From contig NZ_CP147913.1 in the NCBI RefSeq assembly GCF_037414475.1, positions 496,001 through 560,000 of the forward strand: a stretch of 64,000 nt of DNA, in the 5' to 3' direction. Within the stretch, counting starts at the first letter, position 1. Every line of letters starts with the position of its first letter. The notes under the pieces are model-generated. The model saw only the letters and a program-made list of their open reading frames with translations. It did no database searches and had not been told where the DNA came from. The DNA comes from Myxococcus stipitatus (GTDB taxonomy: Bacteria > Myxococcota > Myxococcia > Myxococcales > Myxococcaceae). Both the position numbers and the translations under genes were made by a program. Shown in pieces: positions 45,320 to 53,396 of this stretch.

Positions 45320-46543
45320 TCAGCGGACGAAGGTGTCGTGCTTCGCGGCGTCCTTGGGGGTGGAAGGCTCGGCGTCCTTCACGCTCCAGTCCAGCGTCTT
45401 CATCAGCGACTTGCGGCGCTTCTGCACGTCCGCGTCGAGGAACTGGACGGCCTCGGGCAGCCGGTCCATCAGCCGCATGGGCTTGCGCTTGTTCTTGGGG
45501 TCGTTGAGCAGCGCGTGCGTGAGCCAGGGGAACACGGCCGTCACGTCGCAGTGCACGTAGACCGAGCCCGTCTCCACGGCCTCCACGGAGACCTTGCCCC
45601 AGGTGTGGCCCTCGCCCGCGGGGCAGCTGGAGAGCGCGCCGTTGTCCACCGGGTCCACGCAGAACTGCAGGTCGATGTCGAAACCCGCGGTGGGGACATT
45701 GAGAATCTGGTCCAGGAGGGGCTCCCCCTGGAGGGTGTAGTTCTTGGGGACGCCGCCGCCGAGAATCCAGATGGCCAGCCGCTTGCTGCCGTTGTTGCGG
45801 CAGAAGTGCTGCATCGCGGCCATGGAGTAGACGTCGTCGTTGATGTCGAGCTCGAACTTGAACTCGGGGCCGAGCAGGCGCTTGAGCTTGACGATGTTGA
45901 GGAAGATGGAGCCGTCCTGCACCGCGCCCACCCAGATGGGCACCGCGTGCTTGTAGCAAGTGGACAGGAGCGACGGCTGCTTCACGCCGAGCTGCTTCTC
46001 GATGCCGTGGATGGCCTTGCCGAGCAGGAAGTGGAACTCGGGCGTGGTCATCTTCTTCTGGAACTGGGGCTGGCGGATGATGGCGGAGAAGAGGCGGTCG
46101 GTGTCGAGCAGCGCCTCCTCCCAGAAGCCCAGGTCGTAGATGCGGATGATGCGCGCCAGGCGGTACTGGAGGTCGCCCGCGTTGGGGTTCACCTCGCGGA
46201 TGGCGTGGCCGATGATGCGGTGGGCGTCGTGGTAGAGGTTGGCGCCCGTGGTCGTGATGGCGGAGATGACGCCCTTCTCGATGAGCGGGATGAGACAGCT
46301 CTGGTGCAGGCCCGCCGGCGTCATGGCGCCCGACAGCGTGAGGAAGATGGACGCGTCCTGCTCCATCGACTGGCACATGAGCTCGAACGCCGTGCGCTCC
46401 TGGCGTCCCACGTAGGCGCTGAAGGCGTGGGCCAGCAGCTCCGCCGGCTTCTCCTTGCCGGTGATGGGACGCGGATCCGCCTTGCGCGCGCCGGAGTACG
46501 CGGCGCGCAGGGACTTCTTCGGGTTCGAGGAGTTCTTGGCCAT
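45320..46543 (-). CDS. Deoxyhypusine synthase-like enzyme
   Basis: A 407-residue protein of the deoxyhypusine synthase family: FLTLSGAMTPAGLHQSCL, ISAITTTGANLYHDAHR (NAD-binding region), and ILGGGVPKNYTLQGE with the catalytic Lys (~residue 267), then HTWGKVSVEAV and VTAVFPWLTHALL. In eukaryotes and archaea the enzyme modifies eIF5A, a protein bacteria lack. Bacterial homologues act on free polyamines, for example making homospermidine. speA nearby supports a polyamine role. ATG at 46543 was chosen by protein start; the ribosome site is weak. Substrate remains inferred. Confidence 0.85.
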   Translation of the reverse strand: MAKNSSNPKKSLRAAYSGARKADPRPITGKEKPAELLAHAFSAYVGRQERTAFELMCQSMEQDASIFLTLSGAMTPAGLHQSCLIPLIEKGVISAITTTGANLYHDAHRIIGHAIREVNPNAGDLQYRLARIIRIYDLGFWEEALLDTDRLFSAIIRQPQFQKKMTTPEFHFLLGKAIHGIEKQLGVKQPSLLSTCYKHAVPIWVGAVQDGSIFLNIVKLKRLLGPEFKFELDINDDVYSMAAMQHFCRNNGSKRLAIWILGGGVPKNYTLQGEPLLDQILNVPTAGFDIDLQFCVDPVDNGALSSCPAGEGHTWGKVSVEAVETGSVYVHCDVTAVFPWLTHALLNDPKNKRKPMRLMDRLPEAVQFLDADVQKRRKSLMKTLDWSVKDAEPSTPKDAAKHDTFVR

Positions 46544-46602
46544 GGCGCGGCGATCTAACACCGGCCGCCCGCCAAGGGGAGCACCCTCTGTGCTCTCGTC
46601 TC

Positions 46603-46881
46603 CTACTTCTCGCGCTTGCGGCCCCCGCCGCGCTTGCGGGAGGCACCGGGCGCGCGGGGCTCGCTGAGCACCCTCTGCCGCACTTCTTCCGCGGACAGGT
46701 CCTCGGTGTCCGCCACCACACAGGAGACATAGGCCAGCTCGGCCAGGACGCTCCGGGCGCGCTCGCGTTCGGCGGCGTCACGCGAGCTCAAGGACTCCGA
46801 GGCCGCGGCCACATAGCTGCTGGCAAGCGACTCGAAGAGGTACACCCGGTTCTCGATGCTCTTCTGGGCTTTCTTGGCCAT
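46603..46881 (-). CDS. Small basic-tailed protein, unknown
   Basis: A 92-residue protein starting MAKKAQKSIENRVYLFESLA. It has a helical acidic middle (AAERERARSVLAELAYVSCVV, TEDLSAEEVRQRVL) and a strongly basic end (SRKRGGGRKREK). The tail could bind nucleic acid. It lies 59 bp upstream of the deoxyhypusine-synthase-like gene and 12 bp downstream of the Rrf2 gene, all on the same strand. No known family recognised. Confidence 0.6.
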   Translation of the reverse strand: MAKKAQKSIENRVYLFESLASSYVAAASESLSSRDAAERERARSVLAELAYVSCVVADTEDLSAEEVRQRVLSEPRAPGASRKRGGGRKREK

Positions 46882-46893
46882 GGGGCGTCGAGT

Positions 46894-47370
46894 CTAGGCA
46901 CGCGGCGCGAGGGCTGACGAGCTGGCCTCGGGTGCGAGTGCGCCTCGCAGCTCCGTCATGGCCAGCCTGTCCAGCGTGGTGGAGCGGTACACGTCCAGCA
47001 TCCGCTGCTGGCCGAGCTTCCACACGCCGTACATGGTGCAGCTCCCGGTGGCCTTGCAGCCATCGTGCTGCGTGTCCTGGCAGACGTTGACGATGACGGG
47101 ACCCTCGACGGCCTCGATGACATCCAGGAAGGTCAGCTCGCGGGCGGGACGAGCCAGGGCGTAGCCACCGTGGGCGCCCCGGGTGGAGCGGACCAGCTTT
47201 CGGGAGACGAGCACCTTGAGAATCTTCGCGAGGAAGTCCTCCGGTACGTCCATGCGCCGGGCGATCTCCCGGAAGGGGACCATGCGCTCGAGCGGCTGCG
47301 AGGCGAGGAACGTCATGGCCCGCAACCCGTACTCAATCTTCCGGGAGATTTGGAGTGGGTGCTGCGGCAT
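46894..47370 (-). CDS. Rrf2-family regulator with three conserved Cys
   Basis: A 158-residue winged-helix protein: ISRKIEYGLRAMTFLAS, FREIARRMDVPEDFLAKILKVL (recognition region), STRGAHGGYALARPARELTFLDVIEAVEG. Three Cys follow in the order C-x7-C-x5-C (VCQDTQHDGCKATGSC), the place where IscR and NsrR hold an Fe-S cluster. The His found after the third Cys in IscR is Tyr here. It probably senses iron-sulfur, nitric oxide or redox status. The ATG at 47370 begins the family's usual start; the longer upstream frame is unlikely. It diverges from the PHP gene. Confidence 0.88.
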   Translation of the reverse strand: MPQHPLQISRKIEYGLRAMTFLASQPLERMVPFREIARRMDVPEDFLAKILKVLVSRKLVRSTRGAHGGYALARPARELTFLDVIEAVEGPVIVNVCQDTQHDGCKATGSCTMYGVWKLGQQRMLDVYRSTTLDRLAMTELRGALAPEASSSALAPRA

Positions 47371-47454
47371 CGCCCTTGACGTCGTTCGTGGATTGAAGAA
47401 GAGGAGCCTAGGTCGCGACCGTGCGGCTTTCAACCGCTCGCCCCGGAGCCCGCC

Positions 47455-48273
47455 GTGATTGACCTGCACTCACACACCACCGCCAGCGATGGTCAGTACT
47501 CGCCCACCGAGCTCCTCGCTCGAGCCGCCGCCGCGGGCGTGACGGTGCTCTCCGTGACGGACCACGACACCGTGGCGGGGCTGGCCGAGGCCCGCGTCGC
47601 CGCGCAGGCCCAAGGCGTGGAGCTGGTTCCGGGCATCGAAATCTCCGCCTTCGTGCTCGGCCGTGAAGTGCACATCCTCGGGCACTTCGTGCGCCCCGAG
47701 GACGACGACCTCGCCCGATTCGCGCAGCGCCTTCGCGGTGAGCGTGAACAACGCATGGAGGCGATGGTGACGAAGATGCAGCAGCTCGGGTTCCCCGTGC
47801 GGATGGAGCACGTGCGCGCCATCGCGGGAGACGCGCAGTTGGGCAGACCCCATCTGGCGCGAGTGCTCGTGGACCAGGGCTGGGCCATCGACATGAAGGC
47901 CGCGTTTGATCGCTTCCTGGGGACACGCGGCATGGCCTGGGTGGAGCGCTTCAAGCTGGACGGCGCGGACGCGATTCGCCTCATCCGCAAGGCGGGAGGC
48001 ACCGCGACGCTGGCCCACCCGGGCTCATCTAAAGTGGAGCGGATGGAGCTGCGCGAGCTGTCCAAGGCGGGCCTCGCCGGCCTCGAAGTCCTTCACGCGG
48101 ACCACAACCCGCTCTTGCGCCAGAAGTACCTCGCCCTCGCGAAGGAGTACGACCTGGTGCCCACCGCGGGCAGCGACTTCCATGGCGAGGCCGTCTCCGC
48201 CGACCATCGCCTGGGCTCCGCCGCGATGCCCCCGGAGTTGTTCGCGAAGCTGAAGGCTCGCGCGATGAACTGA
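47455..48273 (+). CDS. PHP-domain phosphoesterase (RNase AM/nucleoside bisphosphate phosphatase type)
   Basis: A 272-residue PHP protein: VIDLHSHTTASDGQYSPTEL (metal His pair), LSVTDHDTVAGL, ELVPGIEISA, REVHILGHFV, GGTATLAHPG, and TAGSDFHGE close the metal site. This matches the TrpH/YciV group that releases nucleotides from 3',5'-bisphosphates and matures rRNA 5' ends. The GTG at 47455 is preceded by GGAG at a good distance. All expected metal ligands are visible. It stands alone between divergent and convergent neighbours. Confidence 0.9.
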   Translation: MIDLHSHTTASDGQYSPTELLARAAAAGVTVLSVTDHDTVAGLAEARVAAQAQGVELVPGIEISAFVLGREVHILGHFVRPEDDDLARFAQRLRGEREQRMEAMVTKMQQLGFPVRMEHVRAIAGDAQLGRPHLARVLVDQGWAIDMKAAFDRFLGTRGMAWVERFKLDGADAIRLIRKAGGTATLAHPGSSKVERMELRELSKAGLAGLEVLHADHNPLLRQKYLALAKEYDLVPTAGSDFHGEAVSADHRLGSAAMPPELFAKLKARAMN

Positions 48274-48352
48274 GCCGCGGCCTCGCTCCGGCTCGGAGTG
48301 TTCCTCTCGGGCGCACGCCCTCGCAGGCGACACGCCCATCGTCATGAAGGCG

Positions 48353-49759
48353 CTAAGGAGCCTTCAACTCCTCCGCCGCCGCGAGGACTTCCTGCACCAC
48401 GGTGGCCACGTCCTCGGGCGTGGTGCGGTGATTCACGAAGCAGGCGCGCAACGCGAAGCGTCCCTCCAGCGTCGCATTGGAGATGTACACGCGCCCGCGC
48501 CGGTTGATGCGCGCCAGCAACCGCGCGTTGAAGTCATCGAGCTGCGCGTCGCCGAGTCCCGCCCGGTAGCGGAAGCACACCGCGCTCAGCGTCGCGGGAG
48601 CCAACAACTCCAACGCGGGCGTCCCACGCACCAGTTCATCCAACCGCCGGGCGTTCGCCACGTCGCGGCGGATGGCTTCGCGAAACGCGGCGAGCCCGTG
48701 GAAGCGCACCGAGAGCCAGACCTTGAGTGCCCGAGCCCTGCGAGACAGCTCCATGGACTCATCGAAGAAGGCGAAGCCCTCCACCGCGTCCGTCGTCAGC
48801 GAGCGCGCGTAGTCCCCCGTGAAGGAGAACGCGCGGCGCGCGGCCTTCGCGTCGCGGAACAGCAACACGCCGCAGTCCGCGGGCTGGTAGAGCCACTTGT
48901 GCGCATCCATGGAGAGCGAGTCCGCCTCTCCCAGTCCCTCGAACTTCTCGGGGTGGGCCATCGCCGCGAGCGCGCCATACGCGCCATCCACGTGCATCCA
49001 CAGCCCCTGCTCGCGTGCGATTCGGGCCACATCACGCAGCGGGTCCACCGCCCCGGTGTTCACCGTTCCCGCCGTCGCGATCACCGCGATGGGACGGCGC
49101 CCCGCGGCCCGGTCCTCCTCGATGGCCTTCACCAACGCATCCGGACGCATCCGCCATTGGGCGTCCGTGGGAATCAACCGCAGGTTCTTCCGGCCCAGCC
49201 CCAGCAGCGCCACCGCCTTGGGGATGGACATGTGGACCTCGGCGGAGGCGTACATCACACCGGAGGGTCCACCCTCTTCGTTCGCAGGAGCAAGCGCCTC
49301 GCGCGCCATGGCCAGGCCCATCAAGTTCGCGGAGGAGCCGCCGCCCGTGAAGCTCCCGGTGAAGCCCGAACAGCCCACGGCGTTCGCGAGGCTCCGCACC
49401 ACCGAGCGCTCCAGGCTCACCACCGTGGGCGATGACCGCCACGCCGTCACGTTCTGGTTGACGACGCTGGCCACGTAGTCGCCCAGCACACCCACCGGCT
49501 CACCCGAGCCGAAGACATACGCGAGGAACCGCGCGTTGCCCGCGCGGGTTCCGTCCATCAAGGGCTTCAACGCCTCCAGCGCGCTGTCGCCCAGTCCCTG
49601 CTCGGGGAGTCCCTCGGAGAACATCGCCTCCGAGGCGGCGCCCGAGATGTCGGGAGCGATGCGCCTTGTGTCGAGCCCTTCGAGCCACTCCTCGGCGAGC
49701 GTGGAGACCCGGTCGGCGAGGCGGCGGAAATGCGCGGGGGACAGTTCAAGCGAGCTCAT
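48353..49759 (-). CDS. PLP-dependent group II amino-acid decarboxylase
   Basis: A 468-residue PLP enzyme: FTGSFTGGGSSANLMGLAMARE (phosphate loop), YASAEVHMSIPKA, WMHVDGAYGALAA (Asp to pyridine N), and SLSMDAHKWLYQP with the Schiff-base Lys (~residue 290). It is close to the aromatic-L-amino-acid/glutamate decarboxylase group and ends with FVNHRTTPEDVATVV. The substrate cannot be read from sequence; aromatic amino acids are a fair guess. The ATG at 49759 begins MSSLELSPAHF. No partner genes are nearby. Confidence 0.88.
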   Translation of the reverse strand: MSSLELSPAHFRRLADRVSTLAEEWLEGLDTRRIAPDISGAASEAMFSEGLPEQGLGDSALEALKPLMDGTRAGNARFLAYVFGSGEPVGVLGDYVASVVNQNVTAWRSSPTVVSLERSVVRSLANAVGCSGFTGSFTGGGSSANLMGLAMAREALAPANEEGGPSGVMYASAEVHMSIPKAVALLGLGRKNLRLIPTDAQWRMRPDALVKAIEEDRAAGRRPIAVIATAGTVNTGAVDPLRDVARIAREQGLWMHVDGAYGALAAMAHPEKFEGLGEADSLSMDAHKWLYQPADCGVLLFRDAKAARRAFSFTGDYARSLTTDAVEGFAFFDESMELSRRARALKVWLSVRFHGLAAFREAIRRDVANARRLDELVRGTPALELLAPATLSAVCFRYRAGLGDAQLDDFNARLLARINRRGRVYISNATLEGRFALRACFVNHRTTPEDVATVVQEVLAAAEELKAP

Positions 49760-49838
49760 GGTGCCGCGCACAGTAGTGCCCGGCCCCGGAGCGTGCACGG
49801 AGTTCGACGGTTCTCCTTCGCGCTGGCAGGATGCCGCG

Positions 49839-50063
49839 ATGGCCAGGCGAGCTCAGCGAGACATCGAGAAGACGTATCCCCGCCAGCAGTTCGTCGCGAA
49901 GTTGCGGCGGCTCGCGGATGCATTGGAGAGCGGCAAGGCGTTCAACATCCAGGTCGCGGGCGAGCGTCTGCACGTCCCCGCCGACGCGTACTTCAGCGTC
50001 GAACACGAGCGCGAAGGCGACGTGGAGGAGCTGGAGCTCCAGGTTCGCTGGACACGCGAGTGA
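49839..50063 (+). CDS. Amphi-Trp domain protein
   Basis: A 74-residue protein matching the amphi-Trp family throughout: IEKTYPRQQFVAKLRRLADAL, ESGKAFNIQVAGERLHVPADA and ELELQVRW near the end. The function of these short proteins is unknown. The first ~10 residues are basic. It is convergent with the chemoreceptor gene (12 bp gap). Confidence 0.8.
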   Translation: MARRAQRDIEKTYPRQQFVAKLRRLADALESGKAFNIQVAGERLHVPADAYFSVEHEREGDVEELELQVRWTRE

Positions 50064-50075
50064 GCGCGGCGAGGC

Positions 50076-51641
50076 CTAGCTGCCCCGCGTCGTCTTGAAG
50101 CGGCTGGTGACGGCGGTGAGTCCCTCGGCCACCGCCTGGAGGTCCTGGGCGATTCGCGTGGTGCGCCCCGTGGCGTCCACGCCCTGCTTCACCAACTCCG
50201 CCACGTTGCGGGCCCCCTGCACCGCCTGCTCACTCGACTGCCGCTGCTGGCGGGTGGCGATGGTGATCTGCCGCGCGGCCTCGCTCGTACCGCGGGCCAG
50301 CTCGACGATGCGCTGGAACACCGAGGAGGCCTGCTCCGCCACCTCGACGCCCCGGTCGCTGGTGGCCATTCCCACCCGAGCCTTGGACGCAGCCTCTTCG
50401 CCAGAGTCCTGGACCTTCTCGACGATGCGGCCGATGTCCCGCGCGGAGGCCGAGACGTTCTCCGCCAGCTTGCGCATCTCCGCCGCCACCAACGAGAAGC
50501 CTCGGCCCACCTCTCCTGCCTTCGTACCCTCCAGCGCCGCGTTGAGCGCGAGCAGGTCCGACCGCTCCGCCACCTGGTTGATGACGTGGGCGATCTTCGA
50601 CACCTGCTGCAGGTCTTGATTGAGGCCAACGATGGCATCCGCGACCCCCTTGGACTCGGTGCGGATGTCGTTGATGCCGGCGACCACCTGCGCCACCACC
50701 GCCATCGCCTCCGCGACCGCCTCGTGGGTGCGCCGGGCGCTCGACTCCACCACCTCCGTGGAGCTGGAGATCTGCTCGGCCGTACGGCTCAGCTCCTCGA
50801 AGGTCGCGGCGATCTGCTGCGCATACGCCGCCTGCTGGCTGATGACATGCTCCTGGTCCGCGGACGCGCCCATCAGGCCCCGCGATGCACCCGAGAGCTG
50901 CTCCGTGCGAGACACCAACTCCAACACGGTGATGCGCAACGTGCCGAGCATCTGGTTGAAGGACTGCGCCATCAAGCGCAGCTCCCCCGTGGTGGGAACC
51001 TCCAGCTCCACGCGGGACACATCTCCGCGCGACACATCCCGCACCACGTCAGTCACTTGAGCGACGGGCTCGACGATGGTCCGCCCGATGAGCGCCGCCA
51101 AGAGCAGCCCCAACGCCAGCGCGCCGGCCAGCCCCACCAGCACGGACCCCTTCAGCTCGGTGACCGAGGCCGCCGCCTCATCCAGGCCCAGCCCCGCCAC
51201 ATAGGTCCGCTCGCCGCTCGCGCACCGCACCAACACCTCACGCAGCGCCACGAGCGACGCCACACAGCCCTCGCGCGTCACGACCGAGGGCCCCCGGGCA
51301 TGCTCGGGGAGCCTCGCCGCGGACTCGTACACCGGGCGCCCCTCCGGCCCCAGCAGGCCCTGGTAGTGCACCGTGAAGCCGCCGCCCAAGGAGTCCTTCG
51401 CCTCCAACTGCGCGAGCATTGCCTCGAGCCGCCCCTGCGAGGACTCGCCGCCATCCCACTCCCGCGCCGCGGGGTGGTTGGACACCAGCGTGCCCAGGAC
51501 ATGCGCCCGCTTGCGGAGCAGCTCCAGGGAGACCTCGTGCTGCCGGACCGAGAAGCTCCAGATGCACAGGCCCATCACCGCCAGACACGGGACGAGCACC
51601 GCGATGGCCACCTGCATCCGCAAGCCGAGCCGCCCCCACAT
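50076..51641 (-). CDS. Methyl-accepting chemotaxis protein
   Basis: A 521-residue chemoreceptor. It has transmembrane helix 1 (MQVAIAVLVPCLAVMGLCIW), a ~130-residue periplasmic sensor with two Cys, helix 2 (VLVGLAGALALGLLLAALIG), HAMP (TIVEPVAQVTDVVRDVSRGD) and a long cytoplasmic coiled coil. The hairpin tip reads ERSDLLALNAALEGTKAGEVGRGF-type, the conserved CheA/CheW contact. The ligand is unknown. ATG at 51641 has GGAGG eight bases ahead and is favoured over the upstream GTG. No che genes lie next to it. It lacks the C-terminal CheR-docking pentapeptide. Confidence 0.93.
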   Translation of the reverse strand: MWGRLGLRMQVAIAVLVPCLAVMGLCIWSFSVRQHEVSLELLRKRAHVLGTLVSNHPAAREWDGGESSQGRLEAMLAQLEAKDSLGGGFTVHYQGLLGPEGRPVYESAARLPEHARGPSVVTREGCVASLVALREVLVRCASGERTYVAGLGLDEAAASVTELKGSVLVGLAGALALGLLLAALIGRTIVEPVAQVTDVVRDVSRGDVSRVELEVPTTGELRLMAQSFNQMLGTLRITVLELVSRTEQLSGASRGLMGASADQEHVISQQAAYAQQIAATFEELSRTAEQISSSTEVVESSARRTHEAVAEAMAVVAQVVAGINDIRTESKGVADAIVGLNQDLQQVSKIAHVINQVAERSDLLALNAALEGTKAGEVGRGFSLVAAEMRKLAENVSASARDIGRIVEKVQDSGEEAASKARVGMATSDRGVEVAEQASSVFQRIVELARGTSEAARQITIATRQQRQSSEQAVQGARNVAELVKQGVDATGRTTRIAQDLQAVAEGLTAVTSRFKTTRGS

Positions 51642-51807
51642 GCCTGTCACCTCCCACGTGTCGCGAATGATCGCCGGCCACCGGCGCCGCTCGACGGTAG
51701 GCGTGCGCCCTGGAAAGCGTCAAACGCCTGCTCCCCGAGCGGCCTCGGGGAGACCTCGTGGAGGCCCCTGGACGGGGGGGCGAGCCACAAGCGTGGCTTT
51801 TCGCCGT

Positions 51808-51855
51808 CATGTCAAGGGGTTGCGGTGCCGACCGGGGGACTTTCCCTTTGACATG
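51808..51855. promoter_or_regulatory. Large inverted repeat (operator candidate) at the nuoA promoter
   Basis: CATGTCAAGGGG (51808-51819) and CCCTTTGACATG (51844-51855) form an inverted repeat with 11 of 12 pairs and a 24-bp spacer. The right arm contains the -35 box of nuoA. A further TGTCA lies at 51866-51870. A dimeric repressor or activator is likely. Confidence 0.5.
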
Positions 51856-51876
51856 GCAAGGCCGGTGTCATTAGGT
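51848..51876 (+). promoter_or_regulatory. Sigma-70-type promoter of nuoAB
   Basis: A perfect -35 TTGACA (51848-51853) is followed after 17 bp by TTAGGT (51871-51876). Transcription would start near 51883, only about four bases before the nuoA ATG. No ribosome site is visible there, so the message may be leaderless. Confidence 0.5.
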
Positions 51877-51886
51877 TCCGCGCGCG

Positions 51887-52258
51887 ATGACTCCCTCTCC
51901 CCTCTCGCCCTACCTGCCCCTGGCGGTGGTGCTGCTGTTGGCCGGCATCATGGGCGTCGCGATCCCATTCATCACCTCGCTGCTGGGACCCAAGCGCCCG
52001 AGCGCCATCAAGTCCACCAGCTTCGAGGCCGGCTCCGAGTCCAGCGGCCCGGCGCGCCAGCGCTTCGCGGTGAAGTTCTACGTCGTCGCGCTGCTGTTCA
52101 TCGTGTTCGACGTCGAAGCCGTGTTCATGTACCCGTGGGCGGTGAATTTCCAGGCGCTCGGCTGGTTCGGGTTCGTGGAGATGCTGGTCTTCGCGGTCAC
52201 CCTCGTGGTGGGCCTCATCTACGTGTGGAAGAAGGGCGCCCTGGATTGGGAGAGCTGA
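51887..52258 (+). CDS. nuoA: NADH-quinone oxidoreductase subunit A
   Basis: A 123-residue membrane subunit with three helices. The conserved loop after helix 1 reads KRPSAIKSTSFEAGSESSGPARQRF (the family's 'YECG' loop has Ser in place of Cys), then FYVVALLFIVFDVEAVFMYPWAV, the strongest NuoA signature. It forms part of the quinone-reduction entrance of complex I. There is no ribosome site before the ATG, consistent with leaderless translation. nuoB follows after six bases; nuoC does not. Confidence 0.95.
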   Translation: MTPSPLSPYLPLAVVLLLAGIMGVAIPFITSLLGPKRPSAIKSTSFEAGSESSGPARQRFAVKFYVVALLFIVFDVEAVFMYPWAVNFQALGWFGFVEMLVFAVTLVVGLIYVWKKGALDWES

Positions 52259-52264
52259 ACCATC

Positions 52265-52828
<564 letters not shown>

Positions 52829-52851
52829 CCGATAGCCACCGCAATGTTCCC

Positions 52852-52898
52852 GGGGCCCCGCGTGCCTCCCTCTCCAACGAGGGCGGCGTCGGGGCCCC
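52852..52898. terminator. Hairpin between nuoB and the convergent thioesterase gene
   Basis: GGGGCCCCG (52852-52860) can pair with CGGGGCCCC-like bases at 52890-52898, and partly matched flanks extend the stem over a loop of ~20 bases. Each arm is itself palindromic. No T-run is present. It is a plausible bidirectional terminator by position. Confidence 0.4.
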
Positions 52899-52919
52899 TG
52901 GTGTTTCAGGCGCCAGCGC

Positions 52920-53396
52920 TCACCAGCGGTGGTACGCGGGGTGGCCTTCCTTCACCGCGACGAAGGTGCCTCGGCAGAGCGCCGTCACCTTGCCGCCCGC
53001 GGTGAGGGTTCCCTCAATCACCGCGCGGTCGCCCTTGATCTCCACCGGCTTCGCCTCCAGCCGCACGGGAGCGGACATGGGCGTGGGGCGCTTGAGCGTA
53101 ATCGAGTAGTCGGCGGTGACGGTGCAGGGAGGCGACGACGCGCCCTGCGCCTTCATCAGGTGGTAGGCCGCCGTCCAGTTGCAGTGACAGTCGAGCAGCG
53201 CGCCGATGATTCCGCCATTGAGGACACCGGGGAAGGCCTGGTGGTGCTCGGAGGGCATCCACTCCGCGACGATGAGGTCACCCTCCACGCGGCTTCGGAT
53301 GCGCAGCCCCTTCGGGTTGGACGGACCGCAACCGAAGCAGCTGTTGTGGGGAGCGTACTGTTCCTGGAGCGAGGGAGCGTCTGGGGTCGTCGACAT
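52920..53396 (-). CDS. PaaI-type hotdog thioesterase
   Basis: A 158-residue hotdog protein. It starts with [16 protein letters not shown], conserved in one PaaI subgroup. FPGVLNGGIIGALLDCHCNW carries the helix with the catalytic Asp, and ITLKRPTPMSAPVRLEA the last strands. Likely it hydrolyses a CoA thioester; the substrate is unknown. Its first 119 bases overlap the end of the sulfatase-fold gene. The conserved Cys-rich start makes the overlap real on this side. It has no functional tie to nuo. Confidence 0.87.
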   Translation of the reverse strand: MSTTPDAPSLQEQYAPHNSCFGCGPSNPKGLRIRSRVEGDLIVAEWMPSEHHQAFPGVLNGGIIGALLDCHCNWTAAYHLMKAQGASSPPCTVTADYSITLKRPTPMSAPVRLEAKPVEIKGDRAVIEGTLTAGGKVTALCRGTFVAVKEGHPAYHRW

